From positions 682,001-746,000 of the forward strand of contig JAEQBH010000031.1 of NCBI GenBank assembly GCA_016808115.1: a stretch of 64,000 nt of DNA. Reading direction: 5' to 3'. Under the pieces are notes generated by a model. It worked only from the letters and a program-made list of their open reading frames with translations, did not search any database and had not been told where the DNA came from. Below, piece by piece: positions 10,964-23,964 of the stretch; position 1 is the first letter of the stretch, and each line of letters begins with the position of its first letter. The position numbers and the translations under genes are program-made. Source of the DNA: Tetrastigma voinierianum (lineage: Eukaryota; Streptophyta; Magnoliopsida; Vitales; Vitaceae).

Positions 10964-12319
10964 TATTCAGTTATTTGCATATATATAAATTTTGGCATAA
11001 AACAACCAAATCCACAAATTAATACGGATTCTAGTAATATAGTGGCTTTTAATTAAAAATGATATCGAACCCATAGGGAAAAATTGGTTTAATTGGGAAC
11101 TATGTACCTCGGATTCTAAAGATTTTTCACTATCCAAGCGATAAAACTAATTTTGATGATGATCAACTAGAATTTAAACTAAAAAGAAACTAGTCTAAAA
11201 CTTGAAAATCAAGAAATAAGTGAAGAAAATTGGAAGAAAAAATCTAATGATTAATGATAGGGTTGGTTGCATCCATTGGTGGGTTTGTGACTTAAAAATA
11301 TGAGTCTGGAGTGCGTGAAACGTCTTATGCTTTACCGAAAGAACACGTCTGAGGTTTACACTTTCGTGTCTCCCTCGATTTCTCACACTCCATTTAAAAT
11401 TCTCAGTTAGGTCCTCTTGATGGAACCAAAGTCTACCATAAATTTCAACAACCAACCTAGGGGAGATATTGGCCACTCATGAGCAGCCTCAGGCAGGCAA
11501 TACGTATTTGCAAATAAAGTACTTAAAAGATTAAGAAATGAAATAGAGAACAACCCACTGAAAAACTCGATCATGGCTTCGAATCTCTTACTACTGAAGA
11601 TGTCCCGGCGAAGGCTAAATCCTCGACATAGCTCCTGAATGAGCTGAAATCAAGTCAAAACTAAAAACCTTAGAAAAATCTAAGTCAAGAGAGAAGAACT
11701 CTAAAATTGGTAGTGTCACCACCTCCTCTCGAGTCTCTCTCCTTTTTATCTCAAAAACAAGTGTGGTATATATACCCCTCGGGAAATGGGCTAATGATTG
11801 GGCTAAAAATGGGAATATTGGTACTCCAGCCCAACATTCTTCGCTTAGGGTAACTAAGCTTCACCTAGGCGAAGACACGTGTCTTTATCTCATGATGGTG
11901 GTCCTTCTCTAGGTGAAGGGAAGCTACGCCTAGGCGAACCCCTACGCCAAGGCAAGGCCGAGTTTGCCTATGTGAACCCGGGAGCTGTCTTCATAAGTCT
12001 TCATGTTGATCACTAGCTCACCTAGGCGAGCCATTTCTATGCTTAGGCGAACCTCTAAGCCTAGGCGAACCTCTACACCTAGGCAATGATTACCTACACC
12101 TAGGAGAACCCGAGAGATTCTCCTACAGGTCTTGCCTCCTTACTCTGGTTCTACCTTCATGTCAATTAGCTCTTCTTTTGCTTGATTTTTAATCATATTC
12201 TACAAAACATTGCAGAATGGGGGATTAGTGTAATATGGCTGAATAAGAATGTGAATTAAGCATTTGAGTTATAAAATACATGAAAAGCACACTTTCAAGG
12301 CATATATAATTTATGAACA
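10964..12319 (-). repeat. LTR B1, 3' LTR of element B
   Basis: It aligns with 40464-42225. Shared blocks include the terminal GTTATTTGCATATATATAAA, then TTTTCACTATCCAAGCGATA and ACTCTAATGATT..TG-type sequence, the TATA region (GGTATATATA at 11765-11774) and the end CATATATAATT. The outer end has decayed from TGTTCGGT to TATTCAGT, the inner end is TGAACA. From 11830 to 12130 it carries many CGCCTAGGCG and TAGGCGAA motifs. It also has the 14-bp palindrome AAGACACGTGTCTT (11872-11885), a G-box, about 100 bp upstream of the TATA box on the minus strand. Confidence 0.85.
11765..11774 (-). promoter_or_regulatory. TATA box of LTR B1
   Basis: GGTATATATA, read TATATATACC on the minus strand. The same motif is at about 41695-41704 in LTR B2. 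Palindromes and the G-box lie on its upstream (higher-coordinate) side. Confidence 0.6.
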
Positions 12320-14099
12320 ATACCCTGAGCTTAGCATTTTCTTATCCTCGGCAAAAGCAGGCCCCACAATTTCCCAACTCATTAAAAAACGAGGGTCCAT
12401 GGAGATATAAGTATTACAATGTTTTGCCTTAGGAATTATGCATTCTAACATTTGAATAATATTTCAAGATGGTGTTCTTTAAAACTAATGAGCTGACCAC
12501 AAGCTGAATGCACCTAGATCAAGGTTCTATTTTGAGTGTGTGCAGTATCCCCCTTATTACTCCAAATGCGGTTTAGATGAAAATAGGAGAATGCATGCAG
12601 TAAAGGGTCTCTCACTCCTGAGGAATTTGCATGAATGTAGAGAGACTAAGACTTCATAGGCTTGCTTGGCATACCATTATCCACTAATGTAGGTGATACA
12701 CACTATTGGGATCCAATAGGGCTTTTCAAGCTTATAATGTGTGTGGCTAAGGTGATGGGGTAGTTAAGTAGGTCATTTAAGTTCGGTTTTTACCCAAAAC
12801 ACTCAAGCACACTTTTTTTTTGTTCTTATGCTTCACCCTCTCAAATTTCATCATGTCTCAATTTGAGTCATTCAAAATCAACTTAATTAGCATTGTTGTG
12901 CTTTTGTCTTTGCTTAGCTGAGCTTGATTGTTTCCTCTGCCTTCAAAAAATCACGAATTTCAGTTTTTCTTATATGAGTAGGACGGGTGCAATATTTAAG
13001 CCCTTTGGCTTTCTACCTACCCGGGTGTAGTTTGAATCGATAACTCCTAGACCATTTGGTGTAGGGTGATAGGTGTTAAAACACCTATGGACTTAATGGA
13101 TTCGAGTGAAGGCTCTGAGTCAAATTTGCTCCTCCTTGATTTCTTTTCTCTTTTGTACTTCTTTCTAATTGTTTTTCTTTCCTCGCTCTTTTCATTGCCC
13201 CTTCGACGTTTGTATTTATGACCTACCATTAACATTCGCTCCAGCACTACATGTTATAGGTAAAACCAGGTCCTTCGCGATGGTTAAGCAGGAATGAATC
13301 TGGTGTTTGCTCTTGGTTTTCAAGATAGAACATGACTATTAAGGCTCAAATAGGGTGACTATGAACTAGTGCATAACCCGGTGGGATGGAAAGGCTGTTG
13401 GTTTGAGGATGGTCATATCATGTCCCGACAAATGCATGATAGTTTCACCTCAAATGGTAATTAAACAAGTTCTAAAGTCTTATGAGATCTAAATATTATG
13501 ATTTCCTAATCTTTCTCTAAAGCACGCATGAATGGTAAATAAGGGTACAAAGACTTGTGCTTAGTTTTGTGCAAACCTATAGCTAAGTGTACAGCTGTAT
13601 GGTCAACCAATTCGGTTTTTAGATCAACTATCTTTGACATTATTAATTATAAGATAACACGTTAATTTATATCATGGGCATTGCGACTATCTAAACGATT
13701 GACAAAATATTTGTTGAGTTTTAAAAATTTTACCTTGGCGACAGATGAAACAGTTGGACATTGAGATCAGTTCTTGCGAGATTATGTGATCAGATCTGAA
13801 TAGTCTTGACAGAAAAAGATGATCAATGGATAATTATTCCCACGATACAATTAAGAACTAACTAACAAACACACAAAATTAAGTATGACTAAATAAATCA
13901 AGACTCTAATCTAAAAACTAAATGTCAGACATCGAAAAACAAATAAAGTATCCAAAAGCGATAAATATAAAATATCAGCGTGCAATATAGTCAAAGTGTA
14001 TTCGAGGTGCGTAGTATGCGCTAAAAGTAATATGTGGGGAAAAACACCCCGAGCTTAAAAGCAAAGCACTGTCTGATTGATATGATGTAGTTGTAAAAA
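12320..14099 (-). other. Element B 3' non-coding region with PPT
   Basis: On the minus strand the bases next to LTR B1 read TAAGCTCAGGGTAT, a weak purine-rich tract in the PPT position. The remaining 1.75 kb up to the env-like ORF has scattered short open stretches and no recognised domain. This is normal for the tail of an Athila element. I see no other feature. Confidence 0.5.
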
Positions 14100-15198
14100 A
14101 AGACTCTATAGCTGGCGGGTTGAATCGTCTGGGAGTGGTCTACCTACGGCGTGATCGTGTGCTTTGGGTATGGTGGCCATTTGGAAGTTGGGATACAGGT
14201 GACGACTATGGTGGTGCCCATTTGAGAACTGATGTCGGCTCCATGATGGGAACTGCATCATGTTGACCATGTATGTTGTATTGCTCGAATGGTCCACCTA
14301 CAGACTGCTTGTCTATCTGATCATACAGTGGGTTGAGAGCTGAAAATGAACCCCGAAGCGCATCTGGATGATCGACCTCATCCTCGATCACGAAATCAGG
14401 AATCATCTCATTTTACCATAACCATTTTTCCTCGTCTTCATCCTCCACATTTTCTGGGGTGCCGTCCTTTGTTTTGGGCTGTGACAATAGGAGTTGATGG
14501 TGTGCTTTCTCCTCAGATTCCAACATCGGTACTTCTGCATTTCGGCGGGTGATGAGAGAGGGGTGGATCAAGGCTCTAGTGCAACATACTTAGGGGGACT
14601 CAATGATTCCCTTCTCTCTAACATGCCCGACATCAAACTTGATGCCCTAAGTGATCGCGTATAATAGGATGGTCTTGTCCTTGGTAACTGTGGTCAGATG
14701 AAGATTAGTCCTAAGTTTGGCACAAAGAAAATAGTACCAAACTTTTGCAATAGGTGTGAGGTTCTTCATATAAAATAATATCGTCACTTAAGTGTGGTAG
14801 AATGGCACTTCCACTCCACACACAGTGAGGACTTTCATGTTGCTGAGTCATTGATACAGAAATAAAGTACATAGGCTTTGTGTAGTCATCTACGGATTAT
14901 AAAACTGGGTTATCATTTGTTGCAGCTAAAATCGACCCATTGCCCACCGCACATATCTTTGTAGAATCGGCAGAATCCTCGGGTTGGAGTGGACACCCAG
15001 AATAAGCAGTATCTAGGGTGAAGGATGCTCCTGATCTAGTCACACCCTTTTTCTGAATGAAAAAGTTGAAATAGGCATTTGATGTCAGGAAACCCCTATC
15101 AAGGATAAAAGGTCCTATTGAATAGAGACTTGTGGTAAAGCCACTTGGCGTCTTGGGTTATGAACTTCACTGGGTTGTTTGAGGGAGTTGGAGGTTCT
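14100..15198 (-). pseudogene. Env-like ORF of element B (plant transposon protein domain type)
   Basis: The minus strand reads, with frame changes, SNAYFNFFIQKKGVTRSGA (about 15050), LTPIAKVWYYFLCAKLRT then HLTTVTKDKTILLYAI then FDVGHV (14640-14770), and an acidic stretch NVEDEDEEKWLW followed by EDEVDHP (about 14380-14460). The run W.YFLCA.L....HL..VT...A.LLYAI...FDVG is the core of the Athila env-like ORF; element A carries a different part of the same ORF type. The 15198 edge is cut by a C-family LTR. Stops and frameshifts make it non-functional. Confidence 0.7.
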
Positions 15199-15514
15199 TG
15201 TCACACCCCGATTCAACTGCCTAAGCGGACGAAGGGGGAGGCGAGACTTTACTAGGACTCTTTACCTGCTTTTTCAGACATTGGTAGGCCCAAGTCTTAT
15301 AACTAAATCACAATATCATATATAAAATAAAACTACCACCGTAGTGGTGTTTACAATATCAATACATACAGTCCTGAGTCCCATTTACATATACATATAA
15401 AAAAACGATTACATTTTATATTTACATAATCAGATGCAGAAACCACACGGTGATGTACTCCCTCTTAGTCAATGCTAGCCATTACGGTGTGCGGAAGATC
15501 GTGGGCGATCTCGG

Positions 15515-18300
15515 TGATCCCAAAAACTTTCATTTGATTTTGAATCAATTTTCTAAGTATATTCTGAGATAATTGTTAGATTCATGTCACGAAACAGGTA
15601 ATTTACTCAAATTTAATTTTGAAAATACGTGATAAATCGACAAAAGCGGAAGAATTATTTAGGAAACGAGAAGAAGGTCGCAACTTGAAAATGGAAGTAG
15701 TGACAAAGTCGTTTGTTTAGTTATTTCAGTCCGCAAACATCACGAACCGATTAATGAGGTTGCGACCAGTATGTGGTTGTCTGAAAGAAATTGAGGCGAG
15801 AAAATGAGTCGCGACTTTGATCATTGTTGAAACCTGAGAGTTGTTGTAGAGATCGAGGTTGGCCTCTGAGAGAGTTGGAGAATCGAAATGAGGTCACAAC
15901 CTAATATCGAGATCTGACGAAACACGAAGCTGACAATGAAGTCAGTGAGAAATTGAAGTTGCAACCGCACGTTCGAGGACCCCGAGGTCGCGACCAATCC
16001 TGGTCGCGACCTAAAGCTCTTAACATTCTGAGGCCATGAGGCTAAATATTGGGATTCGTAACATGAAGCCTCCTTGATGAAGTGCTTGCAAGCGATGGAA
16101 GTTCTGATGCCAATGGTGAGAACCTCGAGGAGGTCACGACCGATCAGAGTCGCGACTGAATACACGATGACATCAAACATCCGGTCGCGGTATGTTTAAA
16201 GCGGCGAGACGACTACAAGCGAAAGAATGCGCGTGAGAATTCGCGACGTGATATTTAAAGTCGACAAGTTTAAAAACGAAATTTATCAGCAATCGCGACG
16301 ATTATTGGTCGCGACTGAGTGCGACATATCGAAGCGAGAGAACCCGAAAAAGTGCATAGCACGAAAGAAAATCCGCGACTTGAGGTGAAGCGGTAGAAAG
16401 CGAAATGTAATTGCCGCTAAGCGGTATGACGTGCGGTCGCCAGCGAGAAGGAAGTCGACTTCAGGCCAAAGTGGTGACAACTAAAAGGAGGATTCTGACG
16501 CTAAGAGTGAAGTCGCGTGACTGAGTGCGGCGAAGGAGCAGCGGCGAGGTTGCGACGTGAGACTAAGATTGTGACATCAATTCTTGAAACTGGCCCAGGC
16601 GAAGAATTGGCGACCCTGATTGAGAGTCGCGACCATATCAGCGAAGCTCTGAAACTTGATCATGGCCCGAAGAAACTTGAGTCGCTATTTGGCCGGAGGC
16701 GGATAAAGGGAATCAGAATTCGCGACGCGAGAGGAAGACGATGTCTAGGCTTTTCTTAGAATTCTACGTGGTACTTTGTTGTACATTCGGCCCATTCTTT
16801 GACATATATAAATAGGCGGTGTTAGAATGATAAAGTAACCTCTAACTTTTCCTCTCGACAGGAAGCGGGAGAGAAGTTCGTGTATATTTTATAGTAGATT
16901 TTCTTTTCTTTTCTTTTCTTTTCTATATTTTCTTTTCTTTTCTTTTCTATATTTTCTTTTCTTTTCTAGATCTGGTCCCGTGACCCCGTGCAGCATGGGT
17001 GGAAGGCTGGATTTTGTTTCTATTATTTTCTTGCCGAGTCTTGCACGAAAAATGGTGAAATCTAGACAAATTTGCAAGAATTCATTTCTTCTCGGTTAAT
17101 TGCGATCCCGATTGGATGTACTTTATCGATGCTCCATTTATTGAGTTGTGATACCCGTGATTAGGCACTAGCTTCCAGCTGGATTCGATTTACGTGTTTG
17201 AGATTACAGTCACTACGCCCCGAAATCTAGAGAATTATTTGGGTTGTAGTTTATTTACTTGGTGTTGTTTTTTAATCTATAAGTTCTCAATGGTAGTACC
17301 GAATACCAGTTTAAGGAATATCTTGCTTTGATTTCCAGGATGCCCTCTGCGTGACACAAAGTTGGAGTGCGGAGGGCAGGAAACATTCACTTATGGAGTG
17401 TTGGGCTACCATTGATGAAGCTGGCAGGCTTTGAAAGTTCATTTTGATAAATCCCCATTCGCTCATAATTGAAGTTGGAGGGTATTCCAATAATATAATA
17501 ATCAGGAGTTCACCTCAATCTAAAGGGAGCTCCCAACCTGTGTTCATTTGAATCTAATCAAGGAAGGAAGAACGATAGATGAGAAGGATGAGCCACCAAT
17601 TAAGTGGTAGAACTTTTCTGAAAACATCACGAGAAGGAAAGCAAAGATAGCGCGTCATCAAAGTAGGTGAAGTATTGAAAAGAAAAATGCCCGAATCTTA
17701 TGAGAATGTAGTACAAGCAAGGTTCGATCTTGACTTAGAAGGCTTGGGGGCTTCTAACACCCGATGAATATGGAGAAATCAGCTATGACATTTAGAGCAG
17801 AGAAATCTTGGACAAGTCCGGATCCATCAATAAAGCAGGCAAAGTAAAAACCGGTGTAGAGATTGGCGTTTCAGGTATAATTCTTTAATAGTTTTCGTTT
17901 CTCACGAGGAGCGAGTTCGGTCCAGTATTTTGTTCTTTATGTTAGTAGTTGTTTTCATGTTATTTGGGTTATATTTTAGTTAATAGTCACAGGATCACTT
18001 TATTTTTCTAGATAAAACTTTCACTATCAGTTTTTAGTCGAATAGCATGTCGAACTTGATGGTTAAGGTAGTTGATTTCAAATTCTTGTCAATCTCATGG
18101 GAATGATACGGACTTGTTGGGATTTTCCACCTTATGACGTGCACTTGCGGTGTCATAGACTGAACCCGTTTTAAAATCCGAACACGAGAAAGGTTTATTT
18201 AAATAAAGCAAGTTTATCAAAGTGACAATGGAGTCTGAGAGAAGTGTAAGGCTCTTGTAACTATGTGAATTTAAGGTAAGCTTTTAGTCTATATGGGGAA
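15515..18300 (+). repeat. Solo LTR of family A (A2) nested in LTR C2
   Basis: It matches LTR A1 along its length. It shares the GTCGCGAC palindromes (for example near 15985, 16003, 16308 and 16625, with derivatives from 15677 to 16730), the TATA box at 16805-16816, the interrupted (TTTTC)n at 16900-16968, and the late block ending TTTAGTCTATAT (18284-18294). C-LTR sequence continues on both sides, and no pol, PBS or PPT is attached, so this is a solo LTR. Exact ends are uncertain by about 30 bp. Confidence 0.8.
16805..16816 (+). promoter_or_regulatory. TATA box of LTR A2
   Basis: TATATAAATAGG is a strong plant-type TATA box at the position matching 7636 in LTR A1. It lies about 75 bp after the last clear palindrome derivative in U3. 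Confidence 0.7.
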
Positions 18301-20146
18301 AAGAAGGCAAAACATCATACCTCTATACCTACAAGAGTTAAAAACTGTGCTAAGCTTTACACGCTTGATGGGAACATATAACTTATACGTATACAAATTC
18401 ATTTATACTCTTTTTCATTAAGCATATAATGAGGATCGAGATATCGAAATTCCCTTCACTTAAGATTCATATAACAAGCATGCATATACTTGCAGTAACA
18501 TAGCGATTGCGCATCAGATCTCACGTGGGGATTCACAGGCTTATGTTTTATATTGATGTACGTAAGTACACTCTGAAGCTTATGCTTGTGCGGAAGTACC
18601 CGTAGGTACTACGATTAAGAGCGATGCGCATTTCTTTACTCTTGTTAACCATTCGAGTTCTTATCCATAAAAGCTGTTTAGCTATCTAGACCGATGGCAA
18701 GAAATGAGTAGGACACGGCCGCAAATAGGTACCGAGGTCTTATACGATGCGGTGTCGTGGCGTGCGGGTGCCAGGAATCTTTGATGGGGTTATGCATTAC
18801 ATGTGAAGTGTGTTAGCACTAGTAGAATCTTAGAAAGCGTGAGTCGAGAGGCGTGCCTACCTACGTAACAAAGTCAATAAGGCGCACTGTTAGATCTTAG
18901 AAACGTGATGCCTTCACGTGTGAGTGTTGTTGTCAATTCAATGTCTGGGCTTAGATGTTACACAATTATATGTGTTCGGGAACTTAGGATATTATCATAG
19001 GGACATTTGGTTGCCATCATCGCTCATAGGTGACAAGTGCGTGATATATAATTTTCTTTACATTACAAACATGAATGGACCCTTTCATACATATAGGATG
19101 CTTATTGATCGATGACAAAGTCCGCGGAGTCTTGAATAATGAACAAAATAAGCACAACATTTTTCATGTTGTGAATAGTAGCAGCCGGGGTGCTCTTCTT
19201 CTGCTGGCCCAGAAGAAGCCCTTATTTCTGTGTGTGGGGCGGCCATTTTCTCCTCGACCACACCACGGCGATGGACATACCACGTCGTGGCGTGGACCTC
19301 TCGTTGCGGCGAGTCCCTATCTTGCATGTGGGATTTAAACAATGACAATTTTACTCATTTAGTCCATTTTTAATCAACAAAAACAAGGGGAAAACTCATA
19401 TATTATACATAAAACATCTCCCAAGTATGTTCTAACTCTTCAGAAATAAGATAGAGATTAATTAGAGTTTTCAAACCCACCCAATTCATATACTTGTATG
19501 TTAAGAGTTAACCTCTAGCTTACACTGAGCCGGTATCCATACATCAAACCAGAATCCATACAGGGAGGATTCCTTATATATCTTTATACAAAATAGGTTT
19601 ATTACCAACTTTCAAATAATCTAGGGTTGAGGATGGATTCACACAACTAAACATAGAAATGGAACGAACTAAAAATCTATCAAACAACCGCTAGTATTCC
19701 ATATCTAAAAATCTGGTTCATACCTTCTCTTCTTATTCATTTATGCTTCTTCAATACTAACTAACACTCTCTTCTTCTTCTCTTCTCCTCTCTTCTTCAC
19801 GTTTTGCTCCAAAAAGCGCCCAAAATGAGAGACCAGAAATTGGTCTTATTTGATGGTCCCATAAGGCCTTGTTGGCCACCAAAAATGTTTTTTTTACTCG
19901 GGTTTCCTTTTATTGCACTTTAGTCAGCTGGCTCTTTTATATTTTGCTCCTGGATTATGTGTTTCGCCATGCCTGTCTTTTATCTATGACTTTTTTATTA
20001 CCCAATTTGACAAATTACAAATTTATCCTTGCTTATTTCCAGGTTTCTCAAATTTCACGTTTTGCATTTAAATTACGAATATTTCAAATTATACTTGCAA
20101 AATACCCTAAACATGCTGAAAATGACTAGGGTATATTTTAGGGTGT

Positions 20147-21444
20147 TCTGATTAAGCTCGCGATCTTCGATCCCGATCTTTTCCTCTTGACCGAAATTTC
20201 TTACGGATCATTGAGGACAAAGAAGGGGTGGTTTAGTAATCTGGGTTTTAAGGAAGAGAGAAATTCGAGGGTTACGCCCTAGGCTTGAGTCCCAATGCAG
20301 GCACTAGATGAGGCTTGAAAGAACAAATCAAAGAAAGGTAGCAAGAGTTTTACAGAGCAGGAATGTCACACATGAGCGGACCCAGGGATGCTAACAATAC
20401 AGAAGGGTTCGCCTAGTTTGAGGCTCCATGCTAGTGCAATGAAAATCTTCCATTAGGCGAACAGGAGAGTTTACAGGGTGTGACTGCACGGGTCGCCTAG
20501 GCGAAAGGTCCATGCCTAAACCGAACAGGAGAAAGATTTCTTACCCATTAGGGATAGAAACCCTAAATTTTGCACAAAAATTTTGAGAAACTCTCTTTTG
20601 TTGTCATCTTTACTTTGCTAAGTGCTGAAATCAATTTGGGGCTTGGTTTCTCTCTTTATGAAAATTGCCTTCTCATAATTTTATTTGAGACTCAAAAACT
20701 AGGTTTTTCCCCAATTCTAGTGAACCCTTGACACATTGGCATACAGAGCATACAATAAACACATCACACAAAAAAAAAAAAACCAAAGTCAGCGAAAATG
20801 AAGAATCCACACAAGGTTAACAAGGAATGAAGCGAGACCAAAATGAAAAGAAAAATGAAATAAATGAAGAGAAAGAAGTTCTCACCAGAAAGCAGTTTTT
20901 CCCGAAGCAATTATATTGTTAAGAATTCGATGGCCCCAAGGCGGGTAAGTGTCGCATCGTTGGTTTCACAAAGAATGATGAAAGGTTACGCATGGCAAGC
21001 GAAACAGCACCTCTTAGTGGTCATTTGAGTTAAAATAAGGTAACTTTAATCTTTGGCCATTCACTTTGAGTTCGCGCCGCGTCTGCAGTTTTGACTCCTA
21101 TTGCACCATAGGGAATGTGATGATTGTGATGATGCGGACCATCGTGATCATAGTTGCCCGAAATATGCTGTCTGGAATTGAATTTCAGGGTTTTGTCACC
21201 CTCTTTGAATTCCAACGGCACATATTTTGTAAGCACTTTTTGTTTTGGTCATATAGATCTTGGAGATTCTCATGGGAGTGTTCCCTCAATTCCTCAAAGT
21301 TCGTTTAACAAAGAAATGTTTTTGCTGGCTCATTCCAGATCAAAGTTGAGGTTTCGATTTAGCCGCGCCCCGTACCTGCACCGGGCTGACACAGGCCTCG
21401 GGCGAATCGGATCCCGGGACGTGGACCCGGTTACACCTCCATAA
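20147..21444 (-). other. Unclassified retroelement remnant with CGCCTAGGCG motifs
   Basis: 20400-20525 has several TAGGCGAA and CGCCTAGG motifs like those of LTR B (TTCGCCTAG, TTAGGCGAACAGG, GTCGCCTAGGCGAAAGG), but the flanking sequence does not match LTR B. A 68-codon minus-strand stretch at 21030-21236 includes YVPLEFKEGDKTLKFNSR, a histidine-rich GPHHHNHHIPYG and SEWPKIKVTLF, which resembles retrotransposon polyprotein linker sequence. I cannot assign it to a clade. Its boundaries are set only by the neighbouring LTRs. Confidence 0.35.
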
Positions 21445-23964
21445 CACATTTCCATCTTTGAAAAATAAATGTAGCATAATCATTTAGTTAAGGGCTTATA
21501 ATTTTGTGGAATTAACACTTTCATTCAATAACTAGCATGTATGCCACTTTCAACATTATCATTTTGAACATTATAAAGATTCATCTCACAAACCAATCAA
21601 ATATGTTATTCATAAAGGAATTTATACATTTTTGGTTTTAAAGTAAAAAAATAAAACAAATAATGTCATGGGATGAAATGTATGCATGAAGACGAGCATT
21701 TTGCCTTATACTTAGATGGGTTACGAAGATGACGCTAAAGAACTCTAGGTCTTTTTTAACCTTTGTCCACTAGTCGCGATATCTATGACCAATCAAAAAA
21801 CAATCACATTGTGCATTTCATGCTTAGTGGTTCTATTGCAATTCTCTCTTCAGAACCAATTAAACACAAATATGCAGCTTTTCTGAAACAATGTTTTGGC
21901 ACAATTTCAATAGTCCATCACGATATGATTATATATATGTGCTTATTTCACATACTTTCATTTATAGTGTTTGATCACTTCAAAGTATACAATTTCATGT
22001 ACATTATTTCATTAGGAAACTCAAATCATGCATTTCATTTAAGTATAATTTTTCCCTTAAACGAATTTAGCTTTCTTTCGGTGCCTACTGAGGATAACAT
22101 AATCAAACCACGCGAGTCCCATTCAAATTCATGAGACAATTAAAAACATTTATAACTTGGTGGTCTCGTTAGGGCTGTTGACTAGTTATTAAAAATCGTT
22201 GTGGTAATACTTAGCTCTGGAAATCTGTGTCCTCTAAACTACGGATGGAGTATGCCACTATAGTTTCATTTTGTTCAAGTACTACTATTAGTTTGAGTAC
22301 ATGATGCAAGGTATACCAATATATCCTTAACTTCGAAATATAATGGATAACATTCTATTAAAAGGGCATTAAGAAACTCAATCATAGTAATTTTGTATTA
22401 GCCTTACATTATACCCAAATAAAAATTTTGATGCTCATGCAATTTTTTTGGCCATGCATTTGAAATCAAATTTCCCAAATCGCTTGAAACAATCATTATA
22501 ATAAGATTTTCTTAAATCATTTCAACCGGCGATCACAAAACTTGGAAGCAAAGAAGAGAATATGGAGAACAAACCCGAAAGGTTGTCGAGCTCCTCGAAT
22601 TCCTATCCATGGAATCCGTTCTTAAGTCGAGGCTTCTCAAGTACCATACTAATCCATCAAAATGAGAAACAAATAGTAGTTGGCATTGGTTTCTAGTTAG
22701 GGTTGTTTTCCTACCCGACTACCAGAGTAAAATTTTCTGGGAACAAATGAGGCTACATTTAACTTCCTTCAATTCCATTGTTCCCCTATAAATCTATTTA
22801 TTCGATGGAATGTCCATCAATTAGAACACTTTGAAACTCAAAGATATCATTTTCAAAACAGCTAATTACACTATTTTCAAAACATAACCAAAATTTTAAG
22901 AAATAGATATCTTCCACTTTGATGAATTTCACAGATCCAGGTAGGGTTTAATTTGAATACAATTCCCTAATGATTTTCTCCCCAAGTCTAGTTTACCCAT
23001 AAATTTAAAATCCACTCAATTTGGACAAAGTGAAACTCAAACTTATGAAGCCTAAATACCAAAGAGCGTTGTAAACCTATGAGACCAAAGCAGACAGAAT
23101 TTGCCCCGAACAAAGAAAGCCTCGCTGATGAATTTCTGAGTCAATGGGATTGGAAATTTGAATACATATTTCAAGGAATTTGTTTTCCTAGAATTTTAGT
23201 TTACCTATAAATTTAGTCACTCATTTGGATGAGTGATGGCGAGTGCCAGCGAGTAAAAACATGGGTTTGGAATTTTGTGACATCTCCTAAAAACCCGACA
23301 TTTTATAAAAAAATTCCCTCCAAAACTAATCCTAACTTCAAAGCATGAAACTTGCTTAAAAACCCCAAGAAATTGATCTACAACCATTTTAAAAACACTT
23401 CTATTCCGGTTGGGGTTTTCATCTCAAACCAACCTGTTCATTTAATGGGGTTGCGGGTTAGTTTCATACACCTTTAATATCTTTCTTTTCATACTTTGTG
23501 TACACTTCTCCTTTGTTTGAAATAAATCCTTAGAGCACAAATCCCGACTTAGATGCTCCTTTCTCACTTTCTCAACCGTGCCCTAGTTCTTGATGTGAAT
23601 ATATGCCCAAATAAGAAATGATATTCAAAGACCAATTTTTGGTCTTAAATCAAAACCTTCATTAGGCCTTGTTTGGCTTCTTTGTATTTCCTCATTTCTC
23701 TGTTTTCTGAAGTACACCGTCCTTCTTTTCTCTTTCTTTGCTACTCAACATTACCGCTTACTCCCATTTGGCTGTCTGATTCTCATTTATGACCTTAGGT
23801 CCTCATTTTGACTATTTACCAATTTAACCTTAATTCTTTTTATAATTTCTAGGTTTTATCATTTTTGTTCTTTAACGTATAACAAATTCAAGAAATACAA
23901 ATTCTAACTTATTTTATACTCTAAGCATGTTATAAAAGCGCTAGGTTATTTTAGGGGCGTTACA
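21445..23964 (-). repeat. Probable C-related LTR (C')
   Basis: The right end reads GGGGCGTTACA (23954-23964), that is TGTAACGCCCC on the minus strand, and is preceded by CTAAGCATGTTATAAAAGCGCTAGG. This resembles the start of family C. Further matches are the AGGCCTTGTTTGGC block near 23668 and several long AT-rich stretches. To the right, integrase of element B resumes at once. The left edge is not defined, and I found no primer site. Confidence 0.5.

Larger units (their letters stand above)
15199..20146 (-). repeat. LTR of family C (C2), interrupted by an A-family LTR
   Basis: 15199-15514 and about 18330-20146 align, as reverse complement, with the C LTR at 37152-39540. Shared features are the TGTCACACCCC end (GGGGCGTGACA in the other copy), the CTACCACCGTAGTGG-type block, the CCACGTCGTGGCGTGG palindromes (19280-19295), the (T/C)ATATATTC...CTCCCAAG block, and the start block complementary to GTAACACC...ATACCCTAGTC. 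The outer end at 20146 (AGGGTGTTCTG) has lost the expected TTACA. The A-family LTR (about 15515-18300) lies inside it. Confidence 0.75.

Noticed and set aside
15821..16180. 119-codon minus-strand ORF
   Set aside because: It lies in U3 of LTR A2 and is kept open by the repeated GTCGCGAC motif (which avoids stops), not by coding selection.
19085..19348. Overlapping 87-codon ORFs on both strands
   Set aside because: They lie in LTR C2 over the CCACG palindromes; both are explained by local GC content and symmetry.
20756..20782. Poly-A run as a LINE or SINE tail
   Set aside because: No target duplication, no pol III boxes and no LINE reading frame upstream on either strand.
21763..22134. 123-codon plus-strand ORF
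   Set aside because: AT-rich sequence inside the C-related LTR, with no domain; a reading frame open by chance.
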